Assembly (NCBI GenBank): GCA_945861665.1 | Contig: CAMAVS010000002.1 | Location: 79,527-143,526, forward strand | Direction of reading: 5' to 3' | DNA: 64,000 nucleotides | From: Chitinophaga pinensis | GTDB taxonomy: Bacteria > Bacteroidota > Bacteroidia > UBA4408 | Part shown: positions 44,489 to 54,180 of the stretch, in pieces | How positions within the stretch are numbered: position 1 is the first letter of the stretch | How the letters are laid out: every line of letters starts with the position of its first letter | The notes under the pieces: model-generated | The model's database searches: none | The model's input: only the letters and a program-made list of their open reading frames with translations | What the model was told of the DNA's origin: nothing | Translations under genes and position numbers: made by a program

Positions 44489-47400
44489 ATGGGTAAGAAA
44501 TTTACTTTTATTCTAAAATTGTGCTTTGCTCTTTTGTTTATAAACAACACAAACAAGAGCATTGCGCAATGTAATGGTACTTCCGTTGTAAACCCTTCTT
44601 TTGAAGGGCCAACGGGAGCTAACCTAACTCCGGCACCTTGGGTTATTTGCACAAATACGCCAGATACACAACCTTGTTATGGGGGAGTTTTGTCTCCCTC
44701 AAATGGCAATTCCTATATAGGAATTACAGCTTATTACCCAAATGGCAACATTTACGAATCCTTTTCCCAACAATTGAGTCAAAATTTTAGCGCAGGGCAA
44801 GCTTATACATTTAGTATTGATTTAGCAAAGTGGAATGCAAACGGTTATGCCAATGGAATTGGTGAAGTTCAAATATGGGGTGGTTTTGCTAATTGTACAA
44901 AAAGTCAACTATTATGGAGTTCGGGTAGTATTTTAAATTATACTTGGCAACCTTATCAGGTTGCTTTTACACCCAATGCAAATTATACGCACCTTTATTT
45001 TGAAATTGTGGATTTTAATTGTGGTTGCTTTGAAACCCCATACATATTTTTGGATAATATGAGCCAAATTGTTACCCTAAGTACTCAAATACAAAGCACT
45101 ACAACTTGTTTTGGTCAATGTAATGCAACAGCCAAAGCAAACGTGTATGCAGGTACCCCACCTTTTAATTATACTTGGAGTACGGGTGCTATAACGGATA
45201 GTATTGGTAATTTATGTGCCGGTACTTATTGGGTAAATGTAAGCGATGCAAACGGTTGTTTTGCTACAGATACTGTTACCATTGGTAATCCTGCCATTAA
45301 TATTGTTTCCAATTTCCAACAACCACTTTGCAATGGAGACAGCAACGGTGTTGCGAGTGTTATAGTTACTGGTGGTAGTTCACCCTATACCTATCTTTGG
45401 AGTAACGGCAGTACCAATGATACTATTCCAAATTTGAGGGCAGGTACATATACCTTAACCGTTACCGATAGTGTAGGCTGTACGGCTAGTACACAAATAG
45501 TAATTAACGAGCCTGCTATTTTACAATTAGCTATAAACGCTGTTAACATAAGTTGTTTTGGTGTAAACGATGCTATAGCAATTGCTTTGGTTAATGGTGG
45601 CACCCCTCCTTATCTTTATTTGTGGAGCAATGGAAATACCAATGATACACTTCTTAATCCTCCTCCCGGAACTTATACGCTAATAGTGTATGATTTTAAC
45701 TCCTGTTCTGTAACTGCACAGGTAACAATTATTGAACCACCTGCAATTGCAGTAAATTTAAGCATTGTGGATGTAAGTTGTTTTGGTGGTAATGATGGTT
45801 CTATAACATTAAATACTTCTGGTGGTACAGCTCCCTATAATTACGCTTGGACACCAAACGTAGGCAATACAGATATAGTAAGTAATTTAACAGCAGGCAA
45901 CTATTCCTGTACTATTACAGACGCTAATGGATGTACGTTTACACAAATTTTCTATGTAGGCGAAAATCCATTGCTTCAATTACAATCAGGGCAACAAAAT
46001 GTAAATTGTTTTAACGGCACAAGCGGAATTGCGTATGTTACTGTTTCGGGTGGAATGGCACCTTATACTTATTCTTGGAGCAATGGCTCCATAAATGATA
46101 GCATTGTAAATATTCCTGCGGGTACTTACAATGTTACTGTAACTGATGCGAATGGTTGTGCTGTTGCTACAACTATTAACATTACTGAGCCTGCTAGTGG
46201 CATCACTATAAACAATTTAATTATTAATTCTCCCTTGTGTAATGGTGCAGCAAATGGTAGCATTAGCTTTACGGTTACAGGCGGCACATCACCCTATTTG
46301 TATGTTTGGAATCCAAACGTAAGCAATACAAATACTGCAAACAATTTATCGGCAGGTAATTATTCAGTTACAATTACAGATGCGAATGGTTGTAATTTGA
46401 CTCAGCAATTCAATGTTGTTGATCCCCCTGCAATTGTCATAAATAGCTCAATTACAAATGCAAGGTGTAACGCACAATGCAATGGAACTGCTAAAATAAC
46501 TGCACAGGGAGGCACTTTACCATATAGTTATTTATGGAGTAACGGTGCTATTACAGACAGCATTTTTAATTTGTGTGCGGGAAACTATTCTTGTACCATA
46601 ACAGATGCTAATGGTTGCACAGCACAAACTACGGTTATTATAACAGAACCTGCTGCTATGCAACTTGCTGTAAACAGTAGTAACTCCCATTGTGGCAATG
46701 CAGATGGAGTGGCTTGGGTAAGCAATGTAATTGGTGGCACCGCACCCTATACTTATTTGTGGAGCAACGCAAATACAAATGATACAGCCTTTTCTTTAAT
46801 AGCCGGAAACTATACAGTAACCGTTACAGACTCAAACAACTGTACGGTACAAGGAAATGTAACCATTACAAATGCACCTGCTCCCATATTAAATTTAGTA
46901 ACACAAACGGATGAAATATGTGGCAATGCAAGTGGAACAATTACGGTAAATGCAATAGGCACAGCCCCTTTTAATTATACTTGGAATCCGAATGTGAGCA
47001 TTACGAATAGTGCGAATAATCTCGTAGCGGGAAATTATACTGTAAGTGTTACAGATGCTTTCGGTTGTGTTTCTAATGTTCTACAAGTAACTATAAACAA
47101 TCAACAAATACAAATTACAGCAAGTACTGTTGTAAAGGATGAAAAATGTACGAATGCAAAAGGTGAAGCAACAGCTACACCAACCAACGGAACATCTCCC
47201 TATACTTATAGCTGGAACACAGTTCCTTTGCAAACGAACGCAACAGCTACTCAATTATCGAGCGGCAATTATATTTGCACTATAACTGATGCGAATGGAT
47301 GTACAGGAACAGTTTCGGTTACAATAAGCAATACAGATGATATACTTTTTGTAAAAGATATAGTAATAGAACCTGAATTTCCACAAGCAGGAGAACAAAC

Positions 47401-47854
47401 AAAAGCAAGTGCTGTATTGAGCAACGACTGGGAGCCATATTATTGGAAAGTTCCGCCAACAAATGAAAATACAACGGAAAAGAATCCAACGTTTTATTCA
47501 ATAGACCAAAACAGTTTTACATTGATTTTGTATGCTATTAGTAGTAATGGTTGTATAGACAGTATAAGCAAAACCTTTGCAGTAAAACCGCCAATTACTT
47601 TTTATGTTCCTAACAGTTTTACTCCGAATGGAGATAACTTGAATGAAACTTTTGGTCCTGAACTGTTAGGTATCAAAGAACTTTCAGGCGCAATTTACAA
47701 TCGTTGGGGTGAAATAATATTTGAATACGATGCTATCAGTGACCGTTGGGATGGCGTCAAAAGCGAACAGGGTGTATATGTGTATCGCTTTAACTACAAA
47801 GATATGAACGAAAGAAGCGAAACTAAAATTGGTACGGTTACGCTTGTGAAATAA
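44489..47854 (+). CDS. SprB-like adhesin with ten repeats and type B type IX C-terminus
   Basis: 1121 residues. A leader (KFTFILKLCFALLFINNTNKS) is followed by a lectin-like N-terminal domain (residues about 30-190), ten SprB repeats of about 65-75 residues and a C-terminal gliding-associated type B sorting domain (FYVPNSFTPNGDNLNETFG, GAIYNRWGEIIFEYD, RWDGVKSEQGVYVYRF). Each repeat has the form CfG...a.v..GG.pPY.Y.WSNG..nDt...l.aGtYtvtvtDanGC. The same repeat type occurs in SprB, the cell-surface adhesin propelled in gliding. It is the last gene of the surface cluster. The 167 bases after it hold nothing I recognise. Confidence 0.9.
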   Translation: MGKKFTFILKLCFALLFINNTNKSIAQCNGTSVVNPSFEGPTGANLTPAPWVICTNTPDTQPCYGGVLSPSNGNSYIGITAYYPNGNIYESFSQQLSQNFSAGQAYTFSIDLAKWNANGYANGIGEVQIWGGFANCTKSQLLWSSGSILNYTWQPYQVAFTPNANYTHLYFEIVDFNCGCFETPYIFLDNMSQIVTLSTQIQSTTTCFGQCNATAKANVYAGTPPFNYTWSTGAITDSIGNLCAGTYWVNVSDANGCFATDTVTIGNPAINIVSNFQQPLCNGDSNGVASVIVTGGSSPYTYLWSNGSTNDTIPNLRAGTYTLTVTDSVGCTASTQIVINEPAILQLAINAVNISCFGVNDAIAIALVNGGTPPYLYLWSNGNTNDTLLNPPPGTYTLIVYDFNSCSVTAQVTIIEPPAIAVNLSIVDVSCFGGNDGSITLNTSGGTAPYNYAWTPNVGNTDIVSNLTAGNYSCTITDANGCTFTQIFYVGENPLLQLQSGQQNVNCFNGTSGIAYVTVSGGMAPYTYSWSNGSINDSIVNIPAGTYNVTVTDANGCAVATTINITEPASGITINNLIINSPLCNGAANGSISFTVTGGTSPYLYVWNPNVSNTNTANNLSAGNYSVTITDANGCNLTQQFNVVDPPAIVINSSITNARCNAQCNGTAKITAQGGTLPYSYLWSNGAITDSIFNLCAGNYSCTITDANGCTAQTTVIITEPAAMQLAVNSSNSHCGNADGVAWVSNVIGGTAPYTYLWSNANTNDTAFSLIAGNYTVTVTDSNNCTVQGNVTITNAPAPILNLVTQTDEICGNASGTITVNAIGTAPFNYTWNPNVSITNSANNLVAGNYTVSVTDAFGCVSNVLQVTINNQQIQITASTVVKDEKCTNAKGEATATPTNGTSPYTYSWNTVPLQTNATATQLSSGNYICTITDANGCTGTVSVTISNTDDILFVKDIVIEPEFPQAGEQTKASAVLSNDWEPYYWKVPPTNENTTEKNPTFYSIDQNSFTLILYAISSNGCIDSISKTFAVKPPITFYVPNSFTPNGDNLNETFGPELLGIKELSGAIYNRWGEIIFEYDAISDRWDGVKSEQGVYVYRFNYKDMNERSETKIGTVTLVK

Positions 47855-48021
47855 TCCACCTAAAAACACTTTTTCTATTTTAACTATAGCTGTATTGCCC
47901 AAACAGCATTGCTTATAGAGCCATGCCCCATTTTGTCAGACGAGAGCTCCCTTTTTCGTTTTTCCAACACACAGCACCCTAGAGAGCAAATTTCACCAAA
48001 GGCGCCCCGTATTCGCTTTTT

Positions 48022-48903
48022 TTATTTTTTTATGATATAAATTTGGCTCGACCAGGTGTTTCCTGTTTTTGAAGCAGCCATATTGGATGAAAGTCCGGAT
48101 AAAAATCCGCGAAGCAAATTGGTGCTTCCTGTTTTGTATTTTTCACTTAAAAGCGAAACATAAAACGAGTCGAATTTCATTGGCAAAATTTTCTCCACCT
48201 TCATTCCTTGTGAAGAAAATAAAGCCTTAATATCCTTTGGGGTAAAATGCCAAAGGTGTCGAGGCACATCGTAAGCACCCCAAAACGCCTTGTAATCTAT
48301 GGCATCTTTTGAAGAACAATTTGGAACCGCTATAATGATTGAGCCGCTTGGTTTTAATAATTTTTTTAGCTCCCCCACTCGCTCATTCAAATTAGGCACG
48401 TGTTCTAAAACGTGCCACATACTTATTATGTCAAAACCTGCTTCGGGCAGTGTTTTTAATGCCTCTTCTTGTAACACATTTATCCCGTAATTTTTTATGC
48501 CGAGCGCTCTTGCATCAGGGTCGGGTTCCACTCCTGTTGTTTCCCAACCATCCATTTTACAGGTATTTAAAAACTCTCCCGTTCCACAACCAATGTCCAA
48601 TAATTTCCCCTTTTGGTTGAGCGAATTTATAAGATTCAATTTTTTTCCAAGGGTATATTTCCTCACCGTTTGATACAAATAATTCACTATTCCCTTTTTG
48701 GTATTTGAATGTGAAATATAGTCTTCCGACTTATAATACTTCGCCAAATCGGCATCGGCCGGTCGTGGATTTGTAAACTTAAAACCACAGCTTTTACATG
48801 AAACAATTGAAAATGTTTCACGTGAAACAGTATAGTCAACGCAATTTAAAAAAGGCAAAAATTCGCTATTATTACAAACGGGACAAGTATCAATCTGCTT
48901 CAT
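48022..48903 (-). CDS. Class I SAM-dependent methyltransferase with zinc-ribbon start
   Basis: 293 residues. An N-terminal CPVC...CKSCGFKFTNPRP segment is a likely zinc ribbon, and a Rossmann methyltransferase follows with motif I LLDIGCGTGEFL near residue 96, ISMWHVLEHVPN (motif IV) near residue 160 and IIIAVPNCSS. The layout matches sugar C-methyltransferase-like or surface-polymer enzymes, which would fit the rmlA upstream. The first quarter of the gene contains a parS-like palindrome at 48814-48829. Substrate unknown. Confidence 0.87.
   Translation of the reverse strand: MKQIDTCPVCNNSEFLPFLNCVDYTVSRETFSIVSCKSCGFKFTNPRPADADLAKYYKSEDYISHSNTKKGIVNYLYQTVRKYTLGKKLNLINSLNQKGKLLDIGCGTGEFLNTCKMDGWETTGVEPDPDARALGIKNYGINVLQEEALKTLPEAGFDIISMWHVLEHVPNLNERVGELKKLLKPSGSIIIAVPNCSSKDAIDYKAFWGAYDVPRHLWHFTPKDIKALFSSQGMKVEKILPMKFDSFYVSLLSEKYKTGSTNLLRGFLSGLSSNMAASKTGNTWSSQIYIIKK
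48814..48829. promoter_or_regulatory. parS-like centromere site within the methyltransferase gene
   Basis: TGTTTCACGTGAAACA is a perfect 16-base palindrome identical to the widely conserved chromosomal parS consensus bound by ParB. It falls in the coding part encoding VSRETF. A second site lies 143 bases away. Confidence 0.85.
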
Positions 48904-48956
48904 TTGAAAATATAATCTTATTGATTTTCGTTAAATTTTTATGTGTAAAAACAAAA

Positions 48957-48972
48957 TGTTCCACGTGAAACA
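48957..48972. promoter_or_regulatory. parS-like centromere site between rmlA and the methyltransferase gene
   Basis: TGTTCCACGTGAAACA, the same site with a single substitution that is tolerated in known parS sites. It is intergenic, 10 bases past the rmlA stop. Confidence 0.85.
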
Positions 48973-48981
48973 TTCGCTAAT

Positions 48982-49842
48982 TTATTCCGCCAACCGCATC
49001 AAATAATTGCCATATCCGCTCTTCATAAGAGGTTCGGCAATTGCCTTTAATTGCAACTTATTTATATAACCCATTCTAAAAGCAACCTCTTCTATACAGC
49101 CAATTTTCAACCCTTGCCTTTCTTCTATCACCTGAACAAATTGTCCGGCTTGCATCAAGGAGCTAAAAGTTCCGGTATCTAACCAAGCTGTTCCCCTATC
49201 CAATATTCCCACCTTTAATTTTCCTTGTGACAAATACTCCTTGTTTATATCTGTAATTTCATACTCTCCCCTTGCACTGGGCTTTAATGATTTTGCTATT
49301 TCAACTACTGAATTATCATAAAAATACAATCCAGGAACAGCATAGTTCGACTTTGGTTTCTGAGGCTTTTCTTCTATTGAAACAGCATTGAGATTATCAT
49401 CAAATTCTACAACGCCATACCTCTCCGGATCAGAAACGTGATAAGCAAAAACCACCCCGCCTTCTGGGTTTTCATTTTCTTTTAATAGTCTTCCTAAACC
49501 TTGTCCGTAAAATATATTGTCACCTAAAATCAGGGCGCATTTTTCCTTTCCTATAAACTTCTCCCCAATAACAAAAGCTTGCGCAAGACCATTCGGAACT
49601 TCTTGAACGGCATACGAAAACTCACAACCTAATTGCTTTCCGTCTCCCAGCAATCTTTCAAAATGAGGCAAATCGTGCGGAGTAGATATGATTAATATTT
49701 CCCGTATTCCGCTCATCATTAAAACGGAGAGAGGGTAATAAATCATTGGTTTGTCAAATATGGGCATAAGCTGTTTGCTAACAGCCAATGTTAATGGGTG
49801 TAAGCGGGTTCCTGAACCTCCTGCTAAAATTATTCCTTTCAT
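48982..49842 (-). CDS. rmlA: Glucose-1-phosphate thymidylyltransferase
   Basis: 286 residues; makes dTDP-glucose, the first step to dTDP-rhamnose and related sugars. Nucleotide-binding [11 protein letters not shown] at residues 8-18, [25 protein letters not shown], and [14 protein letters not shown] identify the family. The ATG overlaps the RND gene stop by four bases (ATGA), so translation is probably coupled. The methyltransferase downstream may act in the same surface-polysaccharide route. The other rml genes are not in the window. Confidence 0.95.
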   Translation of the reverse strand: MKGIILAGGSGTRLHPLTLAVSKQLMPIFDKPMIYYPLSVLMMSGIREILIISTPHDLPHFERLLGDGKQLGCEFSYAVQEVPNGLAQAFVIGEKFIGKEKCALILGDNIFYGQGLGRLLKENENPEGGVVFAYHVSDPERYGVVEFDDNLNAVSIEEKPQKPKSNYAVPGLYFYDNSVVEIAKSLKPSARGEYEITDINKEYLSQGKLKVGILDRGTAWLDTGTFSSLMQAGQFVQVIEERQGLKIGCIEEVAFRMGYINKLQLKAIAEPLMKSGYGNYLMRLAE

Positions 49843-52247
49843 TTTTTAGAAGTGTTACCGTTGTTTCTCTTTTCTATTTCAAGGCTATCCAAATCAATAT
49901 CTTCCTCTTCATCATAAATTTCGAAAAGGGGCTCTTTTAAAAACGCTTTGATTGTAATTCGCTTTTCTAATGACAATAAAAAAGAAGGCAATAAAATAAG
50001 GTTTGAGCAGTATGAAATCAATAGTGTTGTGGACAATAAAATTCCCAATGATGCTGTACCTCCAAATTCAGAGGCAGTAAATATTCCAAAGCCAAAAAAC
50101 AAAATAATTGCCGTATAAATCATACTCACTCCGGTTTCAGATATGGTTGTTGAAACGGAACGGGAAATACTTAAATTGTGCTTTTTTAATTCATCGCGGT
50201 ATTTTGTAAGAAAGTACATATTGCCATCCGATGCAATGCCAAAAGCAATACTAAAAATAAGTATGGTTGATGGCTTGAGATGAATATCGAAAAAGCCCAT
50301 CAGGCCCGCTGTTATGAGTAAAGGCACCAGGCTTGGCAATATAGAAATCACTACCATTCTGAAAGAAGCAAATAGGCTCACCATCACCAATGATATAAGG
50401 AAAATTGCCAACAACACACTTTCTTGAAGGTTTTTTACCAAATAGTCGTTCCCTTTTAAAAACATTAAACAGTTCCCTGTAAGGGTTACTTTATAATCTT
50501 TCGGATCAAAAATAGAGTCTACTCTTGGCCTGATTTCTTTCACAAATTCCTTCATTCTTATCGACCCAACATCTGCCATTTGAACACTCACCCTAGTTAT
50601 TTGTCCTGCGCTATCTACAAAGGCTTTAAAGGTTCCCTGCTTTTGTTTTGAGTTCGCAACAAAGCCCGAAAGCTTTGCGACCTCAACACTATTGGGTAAT
50701 ATAAAAAACTTTTTCTTGCCATCATTATAGGCTTGGTTGGCGAATTTAATTCCATCTACAACCGAAAGGGGTTTTGAAAACTCTTTGTATTGTGACAGGA
50801 TTTTTTGCAGTTTATTAATCTTATAAATAGTATTTATTGAAACAGCACCGCCTTTTTTCTTCGTGTCAATTTCAACCTCAAAGGGTAACACTCCGTGAAA
50901 GTTTGCTTCGAAAAAATGGAGGTCGGTATAAATAGGGTCGTTTTTAGGAAGGTCGTCAACCATATAACCAACCACTTGGATTTTGGTTAAACCATAAACC
51001 GAAACAATACACACAATTATTACAATTACATACACCCTTTTTCGATAATGATGTACCCAATAATCGATGGTGTTTAAAATAGTACGAAGCCTTTTTCCAT
51101 CGAGGTGTTTTGTATGCTTTTCTGATGGCGCAGGTAAAAAACTAAAAACAGCTGGGATAAAAAGTAAAGAAACAATATAGGTGCCCATTACATTTAAGGC
51201 TGTGACTAAACCAAACTCAACTAAAATTTTGCTGTTGGTAAAACAAAAAACAGCAAAGCCGATTGATGTAGTAACATTGGCAAAAAAGGTTGAAATGCCT
51301 ATCTTCTCAACCATTTGCTGGAGTGCCTTCATTTTATTACCATGCTTTGCGTAATCGGTGTGGTATTTATTTAAGAGCAACACACAATTAGGAACGCCAA
51401 TCACAATAATAAGTGGCGGAATTAAACCCGAGAGTGCAGTAATCTTATATCCTAATAAATAAATGGTTGCGAATGACCAGGTAACCCCAACACCCACCAC
51501 AACCATTGAAAAAACTACCGGTACCCAAGAACGGAAAAACAATAATAAAATAATGGCTGTAATGATTATCGCCATCAACAAAAACAATTTTGTCTCACCT
51601 GCAATTTTACGTGCAATGTTTGTGCGTATGTATGGTAAGCCGGAATAGTGTAGCTCTGTTTTGTATTTTAACTCATACGGGGCTGTTTTAAATCGAATAG
51701 TGTCTACTATAGCAAGTCGGTTTTTTGAATTCAACTTTACTTTGTCGAAAGTAATTGCCATAATATTGGCGTGAGTCTCCTTGTTGTAAATAAAGCCTTC
51801 GTAAAAAGGCAAAGACATTACAACTTTTTTAATACTATCTACCTCTTGCTGGCTTGTTGGCCTCTTACTAACAATAGGTATAAATTCAAACTTATTTAAA
51901 CTATCGTTTCTAACAAGATTGCTTAGCCTGGCAATTGATACAACAGCTTGTATTCCATCAATTTTTTTAATTTCATTTCCAAGGTCATACCAGTCATTAA
52001 ACCTATCCAGCTCAAACATTTTTTCATCTTGAGCCCCAATAACCATTACGTTGCCGTCTTCGCCAAACCTTTCTTTAAACCCTTGATAATCTAAAAAGGT
52101 TTGGTCATCGTCCGGCAACAACTTTGAGAAGTCGTAAGCTATCTGAACAAAGGATGCTTTATAGCCAAAAAAAACCGTAAGCGCACCAACAACAATAATT
52201 ATTGTTAGGCGGTTGCGAAGGGTTAGTCGGGCTAAAATTTTCCACAT
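49839..52247 (-). CDS. RND/MMPL-family exporter
   Basis: 802 residues with the duplicated RND layout: one helix, a large outer loop (residues about 35-210), five helices, a second loop and six more helices. Repeated motifs include [19 protein letters not shown] and [17 protein letters not shown]. The proteins are driven by the proton gradient and in the hydrophobe/patched branch move lipids or amphiphiles. A cytoplasmic acidic tail ([10 protein letters not shown]) is present. It has slyD in front (5 bases) and overlaps rmlA behind. Confidence 0.9.
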   Translation of the reverse strand: MWKILARLTLRNRLTIIIVVGALTVFFGYKASFVQIAYDFSKLLPDDDQTFLDYQGFKERFGEDGNVMVIGAQDEKMFELDRFNDWYDLGNEIKKIDGIQAVVSIARLSNLVRNDSLNKFEFIPIVSKRPTSQQEVDSIKKVVMSLPFYEGFIYNKETHANIMAITFDKVKLNSKNRLAIVDTIRFKTAPYELKYKTELHYSGLPYIRTNIARKIAGETKLFLLMAIIITAIILLLFFRSWVPVVFSMVVVGVGVTWSFATIYLLGYKITALSGLIPPLIIVIGVPNCVLLLNKYHTDYAKHGNKMKALQQMVEKIGISTFFANVTTSIGFAVFCFTNSKILVEFGLVTALNVMGTYIVSLLFIPAVFSFLPAPSEKHTKHLDGKRLRTILNTIDYWVHHYRKRVYVIVIIVCIVSVYGLTKIQVVGYMVDDLPKNDPIYTDLHFFEANFHGVLPFEVEIDTKKKGGAVSINTIYKINKLQKILSQYKEFSKPLSVVDGIKFANQAYNDGKKKFFILPNSVEVAKLSGFVANSKQKQGTFKAFVDSAGQITRVSVQMADVGSIRMKEFVKEIRPRVDSIFDPKDYKVTLTGNCLMFLKGNDYLVKNLQESVLLAIFLISLVMVSLFASFRMVVISILPSLVPLLITAGLMGFFDIHLKPSTILIFSIAFGIASDGNMYFLTKYRDELKKHNLSISRSVSTTISETGVSMIYTAIILFFGFGIFTASEFGGTASLGILLSTTLLISYCSNLILLPSFLLSLEKRITIKAFLKEPLFEIYDEEEDIDLDSLEIEKRNNGNTSKK

Positions 52248-52252
52248 ATGTT

Positions 52253-52771
52253 TTAGTGTTGGTGTCCGTGTTCGCCATGAACGTGACCGTGCGCAATCTC
52301 TTCCTCCGAAGCCCTCCTGACTTCAATGACTTCGCCCTTAAAGTGCAGGTCTTTCCCTGCTAAAGGGTGATTAAAGTCCATCTTTATGCTTGTTTCTGTA
52401 ATCCCTACAATAAGCCCCTCCATTCTATTTCCTTCGTGATCCACCATTGGCAAAACATTTCCTTCATTTACCATTTCTTCGTCTATGTTTCCGTCTTTAT
52501 CTTGAAATGCCGTTTTAGGAATTTCAACAATATGGTCGCTGTGAGAAACGCCATAAGCGTTTTTTGCAACTATTACAAAGTCAAAGGCGTCACCAACTTT
52601 CAGACTTTTCAATTCACTCTCGAACTGTTCCAACAAACCTCCTGCTCCGAATAAAAAAACGAACGGGTTTTCTGTTGTAGTTTTTTCAATTAACTCTTCT
52701 CCGCCTTTTTCGGCTGCCGGGGTTGTTAACACATAATTTAAAGAAACAACCTTTTTGTTTTCAATAATCAT
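52253..52771 (-). CDS. slyD: SlyD-like FKBP peptidyl-prolyl isomerase
   Basis: 172 residues with an FKBP-fold interrupted by an insert-in-flap domain (VEIPKTAFQDKDGNIDEEMV) and a His-rich tail (GHVHGEHGHQH) that can bind nickel or zinc. It catalyses proline isomerisation and acts as a chaperone; the tail also suggests metal handling. It heads the minus-strand operon with the RND exporter, rmlA and the methyltransferase. Confidence 0.92.
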   Translation of the reverse strand: MIIENKKVVSLNYVLTTPAAEKGGEELIEKTTTENPFVFLFGAGGLLEQFESELKSLKVGDAFDFVIVAKNAYGVSHSDHIVEIPKTAFQDKDGNIDEEMVNEGNVLPMVDHEGNRMEGLIVGITETSIKMDFNHPLAGKDLHFKGEVIEVRRASEEEIAHGHVHGEHGHQH

Positions 52772-52801
52772 TTTAAATTTTTTTAGTTTGTATAAGCAAA
52801 C

Positions 52802-52809
52802 AAAGTTAT
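52802..52809 (-). promoter_or_regulatory. Promoter of the slyD operon
   Basis: Minus-strand TAACTTTG (TAnnTTTG), preceded by TTG at 16 bases. The box is 30 bases before the slyD ATG. Confidence 0.5.
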
Positions 52810-52857
52810 GTTTAAAAACACAAACAAGAAATTCGTTGTAAACTTATTCCTTAAATT

Positions 52858-54012
52858 ATGCTAAACGGCTCACTCATAAATTCCAAATTACCCCAAGTGG
52901 GCACAACTATTTTTACAATTATGAGTAAGCTTGCGAGCGAACACAATGCCATTAATCTTTCGCAAGGATTTCCCGATTACAGCTGTTCACAAGAGCTTGT
53001 TGAGTTAATACATAAAAAAATGCTTGCCGGAAATAACCAGTATGCGCCAATGCAAGGATTGCTTTCTCTTAGAGAAGCTATTTCCAAAAAAATGGGACTT
53101 GTTTACGAAAAAAAATACGATGCAGAAACGGAAATAACCATTACGGCAGGTGCTACACAGGCTATTTTTACTGCAATTTCTACAATTGTTAGCCCGGGCG
53201 ATGAAGTAATTATTTTTGAACCTGCCTATGATTGTTATGCTCCAGCAATAGAATTATTTGGAGGAAAAGTTGTGCCTGTTACCTTACAGTTTCCTAATTA
53301 CACTATTAATTGGCAAGAAGTTGCCAGTTTAATAAACACAAAAACGCGGGCAATTATTATTAACAACCCAAACAACCCAAGCTCAAGCGTGTTTACTAAA
53401 AAAGATTTGTTGCAACTAGAAAACATTGTTCGCAACACGGATATTGTAATTATCAGCGATGAGGTTTATGAACATTTAATTTTTGATGGTGCCGAACACC
53501 AAAGCATTGCTAACTTTAAAGGACTCGCAGAAAGAAGTTTTGTTGTATTTAGCTTTGGAAAAACATACCATGCAACGGGCTGGAAAATTGGTTATTGTAT
53601 TGCGCCCAAAGAATTAATGAATGAGTTTAGAAAAATACACCAGTTCAATGTTTTTTGTGTGAACAACCCTATTCAACAAGCATTAGCAGAATACGTGGAA
53701 AAGGCAGAAGAGTATTTGTCGCTACCCAATTTTTTTCAGGAGAAGCGCGATTTTTTTGTTGATAAATTAATCGGTTCTCGTTTTACGATATACCCCTCAA
53801 GGGGTACTTATTTTCAATTGTTGGGTTACGAAAAAATAAGCAATGAAAACGATGTTGTTTTTGCAGAAAGGCTAATAAAAGAATTTAAAATTGCAAGCAT
53901 TCCCTTGTCCGTATTTTACAATAAAAAAGAGGACAACAAGGTGCTTCGTTTTTGTTTTGCTAAAAAAAACGAAACCTTGTTAAGGGCTGCCGAAATTTTA
54001 AAAAGCATATGA
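52858..54012 (+). CDS. Class I/II aminotransferase, methionine/kynurenine type
   Basis: 384 residues, PLP-dependent fold type I. Visible motifs: INLSQGFPDYSC near the start, ITITAGATQAIFTA, NNPNNPSSSVF near residue 180, ISDEVYEHLIF, the lysine-bearing SFGKTYHATGWKIGYC (internal aldimine Lys) and LRFCFAKK at the end. The pattern QGFPD...YAPMQGLL matches methionine aminotransferase and kynurenine transaminase-type proteins. Substrate is inferred. It is divergent from slyD, with 86 bases between. Confidence 0.9.
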   Translation: MLNGSLINSKLPQVGTTIFTIMSKLASEHNAINLSQGFPDYSCSQELVELIHKKMLAGNNQYAPMQGLLSLREAISKKMGLVYEKKYDAETEITITAGATQAIFTAISTIVSPGDEVIIFEPAYDCYAPAIELFGGKVVPVTLQFPNYTINWQEVASLINTKTRAIIINNPNNPSSSVFTKKDLLQLENIVRNTDIVIISDEVYEHLIFDGAEHQSIANFKGLAERSFVVFSFGKTYHATGWKIGYCIAPKELMNEFRKIHQFNVFCVNNPIQQALAEYVEKAEEYLSLPNFFQEKRDFFVDKLIGSRFTIYPSRGTYFQLLGYEKISNENDVVFAERLIKEFKIASIPLSVFYNKKEDNKVLRFCFAKKNETLLRAAEILKSI

Positions 54013-54180
54013 GTTTTGTTGGGAAAATTAGGCGAAACAGAAGCGTATGAACTATGCACTAAATTCTCTTTGTTCCTATCAAAGGTTGATTGTAAATTAA
54101 AAAATGTTATTTTTGAAACCGTTTTATAATTTTGAATTTTAAATACATAAAATAACTAACCATAAAGGAGTAAAAAGATA

